Shown here piece after piece: positions 16,255 through 25,226 of a DNA stretch of 64,000 nucleotides. Where the stretch lies: the NCBI GenBank assembly GCA_035303945.1, contig DATGQZ010000015.1, forward strand, positions 1 to 64,000. Reading direction: 5' to 3'. The position numbers and the translations under genes were made by a program. The DNA comes from DATGMS01 sp035303945 (GTDB lineage Bacteria; Bacteroidota; Bacteroidia; Cytophagales; Cyclobacteriaceae). Each line of letters opens with the position of its first letter. Position 1 is the stretch's first letter. Below the pieces are notes generated by a model, which was not told the origin of the DNA, did no database searches, and saw only the letters and a list, made by a program, of their open reading frames with translations.

Positions 16255-18669
16255 TTAAAAAGGATAACCAATCCCTATGTTAAATACCCGTTGGCTTTTT
16301 TCTCCCAGTGGTCTGCTGAAAGAAATGTTATCTAAAATATACCGCTCTCCCTCAGGCCTTGCTGGATCGTATGCTTTAATGCCCATATCCAGGCGAAGGA
16401 CGAGGAACTCAAAATCCATCCGCAATCCAACTCCGGTGCCTACCGCAAGTTCCTTGTAAAAGCGGTCGAGCTGAAAATCTGCTCCTGGTCTGGATGGATC
16501 TTCACGGAATGTCCAGGTATTTCCGATATCCAAAAACAGTGCTCCATCAAAGTAGCCGAACAGTTTCTGCCGGTATTCAAACATTGCCTCAAAGAGTATT
16601 TCTCCAGGCTGTTCGAAACGGTAATCGAAGGTACCGTCTTCGTTTCGCTCAGGTGTAAAGGAGCCTGGGCCTAAGCGTCGGGGTTGCCAGGCTCGGACAC
16701 TGGTGCTTCCTCCTGCGAAAAAATACTTCTCGTATGGCAATACACCGCCGCTGAGCCCATAAGGTTTGGCCAGTCCCAAATTCAACCGATAGGCAAAGGT
16801 GCTTCTTTGGCTTAATGGACGGTAATGCCTGAAATCTGACTGAAACTTTAGAAACTGGAAGTACCTATAGCTTCTGTCGGTAACGAAGGAAGGGTTGAGA
16901 AGGTTAAATGTAGTACCTCCACTTTCAGCAAAAAGCCTCCAGAGCGAAGCTTCATTCCGTTGGGTTAAGCCATATTGGTTGAAATTGATGATCAGCTGGC
17001 CGGAAACACTGCTTACAAAAGAAGGCATAAATGAATTGATCAAATTGTTGCCCTGGGCCTGAAATTCTTCCAGCCTTTGTCTGAAGGCCGCGTCCAATGA
17101 GGATCGGATCAAATTGGCATCCAATAAATTGATGGTAAACTGCTGACGAAGGTTGGAAGGTGCCCAGCTATAAGCTAGTATGGTGTTCAATGCATCACGC
17201 ACATATTCAGGGCGGTTTACGTAATTGTAGCCAAACAACGCTCGGGTTCGTGGGTTGTAACGTCCAAAATTCTTAAGAGACCATTTGTTAAAAGGGATAA
17301 GAAACTGCGGAAAAATCACGGATGCGGATGTGTTAAGTTCGCGGCTTCTGTACACCCCACCTTCAGTTGTGGCTGAGGTAACCCCTTCCAAACCCGCACG
17401 GAAGTTGAATTCAAATATTTCCAATCCTCTGAAGAGGTTCCTATTTCTTAGCGAATGACTAATAAATGGTCCCGGCAGTTGCTCGGTGACACTGGCTCCC
17501 AGCTGATTGGTTATCTGAAATTTTTGGTTGGGACGCGTGAAAATGCGGGCATGCAGCTCATGGCCTACAGTGTCAAAATTAATATTGACGAAACTAAAAA
17601 TATCCAAGTTGGCCAATTGCCGCTGTGTTTCCCTTACATCCTTCTGACGATATAACTCACCAGGCTCAAGAAAAATACGCGAATCGATGATTTTTTCTGA
17701 ATATCGATCTCTATAGAGGGTGTAGTCGATCCCATTATAGCTGTTTTTTATCTCCTTATCAGGAATCACTTCCGCCGGAGAATCAATGGTGAAATGGATA
17801 GTCCCAACTGTATAAGAAGGGTGATTATCCGCATAGGTGGGCGTACGTATGAGTTGCTCGATTCCTACCGAATGTTCTACAGTATCTTTATACACATTAT
17901 ATTCTATGTAGGATTTGGAGAAGTTGTAGTAGCCATTGTCTCTCAATAGGTCTTCCACCCGTTGTCGTTCTTTGGTCAATACCTCCTGGTTATACCTTCT
18001 GCCTACTTTTACAAGCGAGCGGCTATCTTCTTCAAGCAGTTTGGCTATATCCTCATCGTCGGTTTTGTAGAAGAAACTATCTACTACATAGCCCTGACCT
18101 TCTTGAATGTGATAGGTGATAAATGCTTTTCTTTTTTTCTTTTCTACCTCCGCACTGACCTCGGCGTCGAAAAAACCGTGATTAGCCAAATAGGAGTTGA
18201 TTTGCACCTCGGATTCGTAGGTTTTGGAGCTATCATACAGAATCACCGGATTGCCTGTGCGCATAAACCAATTGCCATAATTAAGCTTTCTGTCCAAGGT
18301 GGCTAGCTGTGAGTTGATTTTGGAATACCGTTTTTCCAGCTTTCGCTGGTTCGGGTTTGTGTTGAGGCTCAACTCTAACTGGCGCCTTTCCTTTTCATAG
18401 TTGTTTTTGCGTTCAGCAAGCCTGACACTGTCATAGGAAAGCAAGCCGAAATTATAGATAAAAACGCCTACAGAAAAATTGGTGAAGGGAATGCGTGTGT
18501 TTGGTTTTTGGATTATGAGGTTTTTAATGTCTTCCGGGTCACTTTTTTGGACGCCCACCAGCTTGGTGTCATATACCAAGTACTCGCCTTCTTTCAATCC
18601 TTTGGTGAGGGAGCAGGAAGACAGAAAAGACAGAAAAATGAGAAAATGTATATATTTGGCTTTAATCAC
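16255..18669 (-). CDS. tamL: Translocation and assembly module lipoprotein TamL (BamA/TamA superfamily)
   Basis: This 804-residue outer-membrane protein has a lipoprotein signal (IFLSFLSSC, Cys 19), POTRA-like repeats in the N-terminal half, and an Omp85 barrel in the C-terminal half (RAWQPRRLGPGSF is the barrel-lid RxRxxG-like region; FEAMFEYRQKLFGYFDGALF; end RVFNIGIGYPF). In Bacteroidota, lipidated TamA-like proteins work with TamB in outer-membrane assembly; no tamB is visible here. Translation starts at GTG (18669) with AGGG upstream. Only 18 bp separate it from the divergent rRNA methyltransferase gene. Confidence 0.9.
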   Translation of the reverse strand: MIKAKYIHFLIFLSFLSSCSLTKGLKEGEYLVYDTKLVGVQKSDPEDIKNLIIQKPNTRIPFTNFSVGVFIYNFGLLSYDSVRLAERKNNYEKERRQLELSLNTNPNQRKLEKRYSKINSQLATLDRKLNYGNWFMRTGNPVILYDSSKTYESEVQINSYLANHGFFDAEVSAEVEKKKRKAFITYHIQEGQGYVVDSFFYKTDDEDIAKLLEEDSRSLVKVGRRYNQEVLTKERQRVEDLLRDNGYYNFSKSYIEYNVYKDTVEHSVGIEQLIRTPTYADNHPSYTVGTIHFTIDSPAEVIPDKEIKNSYNGIDYTLYRDRYSEKIIDSRIFLEPGELYRQKDVRETQRQLANLDIFSFVNINFDTVGHELHARIFTRPNQKFQITNQLGASVTEQLPGPFISHSLRNRNLFRGLEIFEFNFRAGLEGVTSATTEGGVYRSRELNTSASVIFPQFLIPFNKWSLKNFGRYNPRTRALFGYNYVNRPEYVRDALNTILAYSWAPSNLRQQFTINLLDANLIRSSLDAAFRQRLEEFQAQGNNLINSFMPSFVSSVSGQLIINFNQYGLTQRNEASLWRLFAESGGTTFNLLNPSFVTDRSYRYFQFLKFQSDFRHYRPLSQRSTFAYRLNLGLAKPYGLSGGVLPYEKYFFAGGSTSVRAWQPRRLGPGSFTPERNEDGTFDYRFEQPGEILFEAMFEYRQKLFGYFDGALFLDIGNTWTFREDPSRPGADFQLDRFYKELAVGTGVGLRMDFEFLVLRLDMGIKAYDPARPEGERYILDNISFSRPLGEKSQRVFNIGIGYPF

Positions 18670-18687
18670 AATGTCCAGTTATCCCTA

Positions 18688-19431
18688 ATGCTCAGCAAAA
18701 ATACAGTTAAGTTTATTAAATCCCTGCAACAGAAAAAATTCAGAAAGCAGGAACAGGCTTTTTTTGTCGAAGGTAGCAAAAACGTAACGGAATTGTTGGG
18801 CTCAAATTTTAGCGTAAGCCATCTTCTTTATACGGCCAAGTTTGCGGAATGCCATCCAGAGCTGATCCTGCGCTCAGGAATGGACAGCTATGAGGTAAGT
18901 GAAAAAACATTAGCCTCCATTGGATCTTTCGTCAGTAATGACAGTGCGCTCGCCGTCGCAGCCATCAAATCCAACACACCGCTAAACGTGGAGCAAAACG
19001 AACTTGCTATAGCCTTGGATGATGTCAGAGATCCAGGAAATCTGGGCACCATAATAAGAATAGCCGATTGGTATGGGATCAAAAAACTGATACTTTCTGA
19101 AGAGACTGCTGATTTTTACAACCCCAAGGTGTTAAATTCCAGCATGGGTTCTTTTACGAGGGTGGATTTTTATTATACTGATCTTGGGAGGTATCTTGCA
19201 GGCGTTGACCTACCCGTCTACGGCGCTTTTTTGGCGGGAGAAAACATCCACCAAATAAATTTATCAGCGGAGGGTATTATTTTGATGGGTAATGAGGCTA
19301 GGGGTATTTCCGACAAACTAAGCCCAATGGTCACACGCAAAATCACCATTCCCTCATTTGGTCAGGCAGAGTCGCTGAACGTAGCCGTTGCCACTGCCGT
19401 GATCTGCGATAACTTCAGGAGAGGTCTATGA
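18688..19431 (+). CDS. SpoU/TrmH family RNA 2'-O-methyltransferase
   Basis: This 247-residue SPOUT methyltransferase acts on rRNA or tRNA ribose with SAM. The start is at MLSKNTVKFIKSLQQKKFRK; the 60 in-frame codons upstream are antisense to tamL and are rejected. An N-terminal substrate-binding domain (EQAFFVEGSKNVTELL) is followed by the knotted SpoU domain: LDDVRDPGNLGTIIRIADW, LNSSMGSFTRV, ILMGNEARGIS and IPSFGQAESLNVAVATAVI, with all three SpoU motifs. The exact modified nucleotide cannot be told. Its stop is 6 bp from the stop of the convergent histidine kinase gene. Confidence 0.93.
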   Translation: MLSKNTVKFIKSLQQKKFRKQEQAFFVEGSKNVTELLGSNFSVSHLLYTAKFAECHPELILRSGMDSYEVSEKTLASIGSFVSNDSALAVAAIKSNTPLNVEQNELAIALDDVRDPGNLGTIIRIADWYGIKKLILSEETADFYNPKVLNSSMGSFTRVDFYYTDLGRYLAGVDLPVYGAFLAGENIHQINLSAEGIILMGNEARGISDKLSPMVTRKITIPSFGQAESLNVAVATAVICDNFRRGL

Positions 19432-19437
19432 AGGCCT

Positions 19438-20571
19438 TTATAAAGTGTTTAGCCTGGCCGTGTTTGCTTGACCTGTAGTAGTGGGTTCTTGTACTTTTAG
19501 AAAAACCTTAAAGGTTGACCCTTGACCGAGCTCACTTTCTACCTCAATTCGCCCGCCATTGTTGTTTACAATTTTTTTCACAATACCTAAGCCAACGCCG
19601 GTTCCGTCTACTTGGTGGTGGAAGCGGGCATACATGTCAAAAATTCTTTCTTTATGCTCCTGTTTAATTCCTAGACCATTATCCTCCACTGTCAGGAGTA
19701 CGAGAGAGGGGTCCACTGGTGAAGTCGCCACATGAATAAAGGGTTGTCGTTCAGGATGCCGATATTTTAAAGCATTGGAAACAAAATTTTGCAACAGACT
19801 TCTTATGTCCTTTTTTGCAAATCGGATGGAAGGCAGGTGGGTAAAATCCGCAGTTAATACTGCTTTGGAAGTAGTTATCTCGATTTCCAAATCTTTCAGG
19901 ACATCTTCATATACATCTTGAAAAATGACAGAAGCGCTCTGGTTTTCTTCCTCTCTTCTTTTCCCTATGACCGACAGTTCATTGATTTTGTTTCTCAGTC
20001 TTTCGATGGAATCATTGATCAAAGGAATCAGTTCAGCAATCATGTCAGGATCATCAGCATTTTCTCCTAGGTTGTTGACCAATGCATCGAGGTTATTGAG
20101 GGGAGAGCGAAGATCATGCGAGGTGGTGTAGACAAAGGTATCGTGATCCAATATAATCTTTTCTTGTTCCCTGTTTTTTTCCCGGAGTTGCTCCTCAAGC
20201 TGCTTCTCATTATGGAGATTATGGATGATTTTGACCAAATGTTCCTCACCCGCTTGATCCTTTACCAATACACATTCGGCATGTACCCAAATTTGACTTC
20301 CATTCTGAAGGATGATATAGCTGTCATTATAGGAAGTGCCAGCCTGAACGGCCCGGTTGATGACACCTTCGGGAACTCCCAAAGCTATATCCGTTGGAGT
20401 ATACAATACGGAAATATGCTTTCCGAGGAGTGCGTCCAATGAATAGCCGGATAATTTTTCGAACCCCAGGTTGATATCCTCTATAATACCTTTGCGATCG
20501 AAAACCAGGAGGGAAGTAGATTCAGCATTGCAGAAGATATCATCAAACACTAATGGGCTACTGAGATGCAT
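19438..20571 (-). CDS. Soluble PAS-domain sensor histidine kinase
   Basis: This 377-residue kinase has no membrane segment. A PAS domain (about 10-120; FDRKGIIEDINLGFEKLSGY) is followed by a short coiled coil (121-142) and a HisKA region with phospho-acceptor His152 in SHDLRSPLNN. The HATPase domain (about 250-362) shows QNFVSNALKYRHPE (N box), VEDNGLGI (G1) and GVGLGIVKKIVNNNGG (G2). No response regulator is adjacent, so it is an orphan. The PAS ligand is unknown; FAD-type LOV Cys motifs are not seen. Confidence 0.93.
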   Translation of the reverse strand: MHLSSPLVFDDIFCNAESTSLLVFDRKGIIEDINLGFEKLSGYSLDALLGKHISVLYTPTDIALGVPEGVINRAVQAGTSYNDSYIILQNGSQIWVHAECVLVKDQAGEEHLVKIIHNLHNEKQLEEQLREKNREQEKIILDHDTFVYTTSHDLRSPLNNLDALVNNLGENADDPDMIAELIPLINDSIERLRNKINELSVIGKRREEENQSASVIFQDVYEDVLKDLEIEITTSKAVLTADFTHLPSIRFAKKDIRSLLQNFVSNALKYRHPERQPFIHVATSPVDPSLVLLTVEDNGLGIKQEHKERIFDMYARFHHQVDGTGVGLGIVKKIVNNNGGRIEVESELGQGSTFKVFLKVQEPTTTGQANTARLNTL

Positions 20572-20722
20572 GATAGCTGTATTTATAGGTTTAAAGTCGA
20601 ATGATTGGTCGGAATTCCAGCTAGCATAAAAATGATGCCAGAGTGGAACGTCTATCTTTTGCCTTATTGTATATCCGTTGTCTTTAAACGTATTTTTGAA
20701 GCAACCCGTTGTCTTGATGGTA

Positions 20723-21181
20723 CTAGGGTCGGTACTTCTTCTGAAGCCCCTGAAGGAAGTTTCTTAACACCTGATCCAGGCAGGGCCGGTATTGACTCTG
20801 CGAAGGCTTCCTAAAGAAAGCGCTGAGTTCATGCTTGCTAAGGTGACGACCAGCCTTCGAAAGAATTTCCAGCATATCATCATCCTTTAAATCCAATGCA
20901 ATCTTCATCTTCCTGAGGATCATGTTATTGGTGAGTTGTTTTTCTGGTACAATTTGCTTCCCTTCCTGCTTCCCCCGCTTGAAGTTGATAAAACCGTTTA
21001 GAAATGATGCCAGTTTGAAGTCATTGATCGGCTTGTATTCGGGATCCTCTTCTCTTTTCAACCAGTCGCTCACTTCTGCTCGTGTAACGGACAAATCACC
21101 CAGCCCAAAAATCTCTATCATAGCCGTGTCGTTGAGGTCGAAAGTGTATCTTAAGCTTCTCAGTATGTCGTTATTTTTCAT
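20723..21181 (-). CDS. DUF1456 family protein (YehS-like)
   Basis: This 152-residue cytoplasmic protein has two related repeats. Repeat 1 has NNDILRSLRYTFDLNDTAMIEIF; repeat 2 has TNNMILRKMKIALDLKDDDMLEIL. This is the defining layout of DUF1456/YehS. The start is taken at 21181 (MKNNDILRSL), because the 16 upstream in-frame residues lie outside the family domain. The molecular function is not established for the family. Confidence 0.9.
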   Translation of the reverse strand: MKNNDILRSLRYTFDLNDTAMIEIFGLGDLSVTRAEVSDWLKREEDPEYKPINDFKLASFLNGFINFKRGKQEGKQIVPEKQLTNNMILRKMKIALDLKDDDMLEILSKAGRHLSKHELSAFFRKPSQSQYRPCLDQVLRNFLQGLQKKYRP

Positions 21182-21265
21182 ATCTTTTTCCTTGATGAAT
21201 GAATGTCCAAGTAAAGATACAAAGCGCATGGTTTAATCATATAGCATTCGGGCCAACGAATACCT

Positions 21266-22117
21266 TTATCTAAAATACTCCCTTATGCCACACATGGACC
21301 TACTGATTTCCCATAATTTTTTAGCATCTTCCTCGTTATTTGCTGCTTTGGAGGCAGGTTTAGGCTTGCACTTGTCCCAATATTCTCCACTATTTCCTTT
21401 TACTTCTTCAGATGATGCCAGATACACGGATGTAGCAGCCCCTTTTTCCGGCGTTACGCCGCCTAACCTTCGGAGCTTCCACATCAGTCCGTGAAATGAA
21501 ACGGTATTTTTAAGTCCAATATCCGTTTTGACCAATCCAGGTTGTACAGCATAGATGCTTATCGGGACGTTTTTTCTTCGTTCAAATTCCATTGTAAACA
21601 GCACGTTGGCCAGTTTGGATTGGGCATAGGCTCTGAGCCCATGGTAATTGCGGGTTAAGTTAACATCGTCAAAATGGATCTTCCCATGGTAGTGGGAGTC
21701 AGAGCTTACATTGATGATCCTAGGGTCATCTGATTTGTTAAGGATGGGAAGTAATAGATGGCTTAGTAAGAAAGGAGCGAGGTGGTTGATGGCCCATTGC
21801 CGTTCCACTTGGTCTTCGGTAAGCTGAAAGTCCGAAAACCAGCTGCCGGCATTATTGATGAGCACGTCCAGCTTATCGAATCGCGCTATAACTGTCTCAG
21901 CCAATCGGCGTACTTCAGCCTGAGAAGCGAGATTTGCTATGGCATAATCCGTCTTAGCGTTAGGAAGCTCCTGTTTGATCTTTCTAATGGCCTCAGTGGC
22001 TTTCTGCTCAGTGCGACACACTAGAATGGTGTGGGCTCCTTTTGCACACAAGGCTTTTGCTGTTTCAAACCCGATGCCGGCGTTGGCCCCCGTGATTAGG
22101 CATATTTTGTTATTCAT
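21266..22117 (-). CDS. Short-chain dehydrogenase/reductase, retinol dehydrogenase-like
   Basis: This 283-residue classical SDR has the cofactor loop TGANAGIG at residues 9-16, the NNAG motif, the catalytic Ser in INVSSDSH and the catalytic YxxxK in YAQSK. The length and the segment DVNLTRNYHGLRAYAQSK resemble the RDH/WWOX-like subgroup acting on lipophilic alcohols or ketones. The start is set at MNNKICLITG; 23 in-frame upstream residues would break the Rossmann N-terminus. The substrate is unknown. Confidence 0.9.
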   Translation of the reverse strand: MNNKICLITGANAGIGFETAKALCAKGAHTILVCRTEQKATEAIRKIKQELPNAKTDYAIANLASQAEVRRLAETVIARFDKLDVLINNAGSWFSDFQLTEDQVERQWAINHLAPFLLSHLLLPILNKSDDPRIINVSSDSHYHGKIHFDDVNLTRNYHGLRAYAQSKLANVLFTMEFERRKNVPISIYAVQPGLVKTDIGLKNTVSFHGLMWKLRRLGGVTPEKGAATSVYLASSEEVKGNSGEYWDKCKPKPASKAANNEEDAKKLWEISRSMCGIREYFR

Positions 22118-22321
22118 GTATAGGGTGTATTCAACAGTTGAAGTGTTTGTTAAAAATCGCGGTAACGTAGGCAGTTTTTGTGCCAATAGAATTCAAGGGA
22201 GACGGAAAGCACGGTGGCACTTGCCAGCTTCAAGCACCCATAGGTATAAATAATGATATGGAAGCTTTTATGAAGTTTTGATAATGAGTATCTTAGGGAT
22301 CAACCACAACAAATTTTCACA

Positions 22322-22963
22322 ATGAAAGCTGTTTTCTCACCCTACTTCCTTTTGATAATGTTCGCTATGTTCAGTAGAATCGCGATAGCCCAGGACGTCA
22401 AGGATCAAAAAAGTTTGGATCAAAAGGTAAACCAGTTTCTGGAGGAAAACAAGTCCCAATGGCGAGACCTGAATGTACCATACCAAGACGGAAAGGTACT
22501 TCATGATCTAATTATTGCAAACAATTACCGTTCAGCCTTAGAAATAGGAACCTCAACCGGGCACTCCACCGTATGGATAGCTTGGGCTTTAAGTAAAACA
22601 GGGGGTAAATTAATTACTGTGGAGCTGGATGAAAGCCGGCAGAAAGTAGCTATAAGAAACTTGGAGAAGCTGGGTCTGGCACATCTGGTGGATTTCCGTT
22701 TGGGTGATGCCCATGCAATCGTAAAAGAGCTGGAAGAACCTTTCGACTTTGTTTTTTCTGATGCGGATAAACCTTGGTATGTGCAATATTTTAAAGATGT
22801 CAATCCCAAATTGATGAAGGGAGGTTGCTTTACTGCCCATAACGTTTTGCAAAATCAACGGGGCATTGCGGAATACCTACAATATGTCAACAGCTTAAAA
22901 ACTTATACAACCACGATAGACAGATCCAGCAATTCCGGCATCGCCATCAGCTATAAACACTAA
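22322..22963 (+). CDS. Class I SAM-dependent O-methyltransferase with a signal peptide
   Basis: This 213-residue protein starts with a Sec-type signal (MKAVFSPYFLLIMFAMFSRIAIAQ) and continues as an O-methyltransferase family 3 fold. Motif I is ALEIGTSTGHSTVWIAWAL, an acidic post-I loop follows (VELDESRQKVAI), and FDFVFSDADKPWYVQYF is the metal-coordinating motif of catechol/caffeoyl-CoA-type enzymes. An exported methyltransferase is unusual because SAM is cytoplasmic. The gene ends 3 bp from the stop of the convergent yjdM-like gene. Confidence 0.88.
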   Translation: MKAVFSPYFLLIMFAMFSRIAIAQDVKDQKSLDQKVNQFLEENKSQWRDLNVPYQDGKVLHDLIIANNYRSALEIGTSTGHSTVWIAWALSKTGGKLITVELDESRQKVAIRNLEKLGLAHLVDFRLGDAHAIVKELEEPFDFVFSDADKPWYVQYFKDVNPKLMKGGCFTAHNVLQNQRGIAEYLQYVNSLKTYTTTIDRSSNSGIAISYKH

Positions 22964-22966
22964 ATA

Positions 22967-23305
22967 TTATGCTTTGCGGACGAATTCCGATTTTAACGCC
23001 ATGGCCCCAAAACCGTCGATTTTACAGTCGATGTTGTGATCGCCGTCCGTAAGCCGTATGTTTTTGACCTTAGTACCTGCTTTGATGGGTTGCGAGGAAC
23101 CTTTTACGGGAAGGTTTTTGATGACCACTACAGAATCACCGTCGGCAAGCAAATTGCCGTTAGCGTCTTTGACCACTAACTCAGTGTCTTCTTCCTCGGC
23201 AGATTTAGGCAACCATTCAAAGCTGCATTCCGGGCAAACCAGTTTATCTTCCATCTCATAGGTATAGATGGAACTACAAGCGGGACAAGGAGGTAAATTT
23301 TCCAT
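22967..23305 (-). CDS. yjdM: Zinc-ribbon PhnA/YjdM family protein
   Basis: This 112-residue protein has an N-terminal four-Cys zinc ribbon (PPCPACSSIYTYEMEDKLVCPECSFEW) and a C-terminal SH3-like PhnA domain (VKDANGNLLADGDSVVVIKNLPVKG, IDCKIDGFGAMALKSEFVRK). The size and sequence are typical of YjdM, formerly called alkylphosphonate utilisation protein PhnA although it is not part of the phn pathway. Its function remains unclear. Confidence 0.93.
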   Translation of the reverse strand: MENLPPCPACSSIYTYEMEDKLVCPECSFEWLPKSAEEEDTELVVKDANGNLLADGDSVVVIKNLPVKGSSQPIKAGTKVKNIRLTDGDHNIDCKIDGFGAMALKSEFVRKA

Positions 23306-23384
23306 GGCGCAAATATAGCCTTTTCATGGTTAATAAGCTATCTTATCCCGCCAGTGGTAGAATAGTAACTATAAACGATTAACT

Positions 23385-23732
23385 ATGCATATCCAGAAAC
23401 ATCAAATAGGGGAGAAACAAATAGCTGAAGTGATAGCTGAAGAAGTGTTGATCCATACAGCTGAAGATGGATTGGATGTTATGGGCAGCTTGTACTTCCA
23501 GGGGTTTGATAAAATCATCCTTTATGAAAAACAGCTGAGCCCTACCTTTTTTGATCTGCAAAACGGGATGGCAGGAGAGGTCCTTCAGAAATTCTCTAAC
23601 TACCGCATGGAATTGGCGGTGATCGGTGATTTTAGCAAATACGATCGAAAAAGTGTAAAGGATTTTATATTTGAAAGCAATGCAGGCCACCGCGTTAATT
23701 TTGTAGCTTCCCTTGATGAAGCCCTTCGGTAG
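23385..23732 (+). CDS. DUF4180 domain-containing protein
   Basis: This 115-residue cytoplasmic protein matches my memory of DUF4180: MGSLYFQGFDKIILYEKQLSPTFFDL (internal segment), LQNGMAGEVLQKFSNY and MELAVIGDFSKYDRKSV, ending in HRVNFVASLDEAL. The fold resembles STAS-like small domains. No function is known, and it appears monocistronic. Confidence 0.88.
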   Translation: MHIQKHQIGEKQIAEVIAEEVLIHTAEDGLDVMGSLYFQGFDKIILYEKQLSPTFFDLQNGMAGEVLQKFSNYRMELAVIGDFSKYDRKSVKDFIFESNAGHRVNFVASLDEALR

Positions 23733-23847
23733 AACAGCCTGTATTCGGTAGGCTAACTGGACCTATTTAGAGATCCTGCATTTTCTTGCACCTTTTTTGC
23801 CCTTTATGGTCAATCAAAATCATTGTTGAATTTAAGTGCGATAGAAA

Positions 23848-24468
23848 ATGCTAAAAAAATTCTTTAAAAGAATAAAAGAGGAAAAAGAAGTCATTCAGGG
23901 AAAAGCTACACGTGGCAAAATATACTCAAGCAACCATATATATCCTACACCTGAGAAAGCAAGGGAAGCCTTTGGACTTTCTGTTAAAAAACTATTGGAT
24001 GTGAATCGGTGGTCCCAACTTCCTGGTTTTACGGCTACTTTTCAATTGTTTGATGCCAACGGCCAAGAAAAGGAGGCGACAAAGCCACAAGAGCAGGACT
24101 ACATAAAAATTATTTTACCTGGGCCAGTACCGGAAAATTGGGTCGTGGTTTCTGATATCAGCGAAGACGATAGCAGGGTAGAGTTTACAGTCAATCCCAG
24201 TATAGATCCTACCAAAGCCCGTGAGGAGCAGGACAAAATAGAGCATTTCTTTATTGCCGAAGCCAGCAGCACATTTAGGGTGCAGCTTGATGGTAATAAT
24301 TTGTCAGCCTATGAAATCGGTAGAAATGAAGGTATCAACAATGAGGAAGATGCCGGTAAGCGAAAATGGATCAATACCTTGATTGCAGAAGGAGGTTGGG
24401 CCGGTGTTCAAGAGTTTCAATGGAACAAGTTGACGGACTATCTGGTACATAAACTCGACTTAAGCTGA
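23848..24468 (+). CDS. Conserved hypothetical protein (206 aa)
   Basis: No family is recognised. The protein is soluble, with a highly basic N-terminus (MLKKFFKRIKEEKEVIQGKA), alternating beta-rich and charged segments (YIKIILPGPVPENWVVVSDI) and an acidic middle. There is no signal peptide, membrane segment or obvious catalytic motif. Codon use resembles its neighbours, which supports a genuine gene. It converges on the DUF962 gene. Confidence 0.7.
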   Translation: MLKKFFKRIKEEKEVIQGKATRGKIYSSNHIYPTPEKAREAFGLSVKKLLDVNRWSQLPGFTATFQLFDANGQEKEATKPQEQDYIKIILPGPVPENWVVVSDISEDDSRVEFTVNPSIDPTKAREEQDKIEHFFIAEASSTFRVQLDGNNLSAYEIGRNEGINNEEDAGKRKWINTLIAEGGWAGVQEFQWNKLTDYLVHKLDLS

Positions 24469-24519
24469 TGTACTCCATCATGATCAGCAACAACCGCTGG
24501 ACCGGCAAGGAGTTTAAGG

Positions 24520-24999
24520 CTAATAGGCAAAGCCATATCTCTTGTAGATAAAGTGCATCAGCCATGCGGGGCCGATCAATAGAAATTGAACATCTTTTAG
24601 AAAAGAGGGCTTTTTCCCTTCTATCTTGTGACCGTAAAATTGGAATATCCAGGCCAAAACAAAGAAGATCAAACTGACCGCCCACAGAGGGGCAGGTACG
24701 AGCAGGTCGATTAGGCTCGCTACCGCCAGACAAAGCGCCGAAAAGAAAAACATGCCCAAGGCAAGGGGAGGGGAGAGAAAGGCGTAATAAACAAGTACAA
24801 CAGCAAGCACTACGGTAGCCCAGTTGGCAAATTTTCCTAACAGAAAGGACAAATCTTCCAACGGACCCGGTGGGATGGAATAGATCAGCCCAACAATGCT
24901 AAAGAAAATAGCGGGAACACAGAGCCAGTGAATGGCTTTATTGGTGGGATGTTGATGGCTGATCCCGTATTCGCTGAGCAATAGATCAACTCTTCTCAT
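24520..24999 (-). CDS. DUF962 / Mpo1-like membrane protein
   Basis: This 159-residue protein has about four hydrophobic segments. The N-terminus MRRVDLLLSEYGISHQHPTNKAIHWLCVP contains the His-x-x-x-Asn-x-x-x-His pattern typical of DUF962. A further conserved His lies late in the protein (IFQFYGHKIEGKKP), and the C-terminus is IGPAWLMHFI. The yeast homologue Mpo1 is an Fe(II) dioxygenase that alpha-oxidises 2-hydroxy fatty acids. A similar role here is inference. Confidence 0.88.
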   Translation of the reverse strand: MRRVDLLLSEYGISHQHPTNKAIHWLCVPAIFFSIVGLIYSIPPGPLEDLSFLLGKFANWATVVLAVVLVYYAFLSPPLALGMFFFSALCLAVASLIDLLVPAPLWAVSLIFFVLAWIFQFYGHKIEGKKPSFLKDVQFLLIGPAWLMHFIYKRYGFAY

Positions 25000-25226
25000 G
25001 GAATTGTTAGGTTAGGGTTAAAGTTAAAGCAGACGCTGATGTTTTTTGGACGGCAAAAGCTAGCATGCATAAAACCACTCCTCTCTTCGGCTATGCCGAA
25101 TTTACCCGCTTAATTTAGCAATTAATCCCTTGTGTATCAAAGATTTTATGCACAAGAAGTGTCAGGTTGAAGTAAAACGGCATTTTTTTTATTAGTTTTA
25201 GCCTTTTAAAACGACGATACAAATTA

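Noticed and set aside
18508..18687. N-terminal extension of the RNA methyltransferase
   Set aside because: These 60 codons are antisense to the tamL start, and the family domain begins at MLSKNTVKF.
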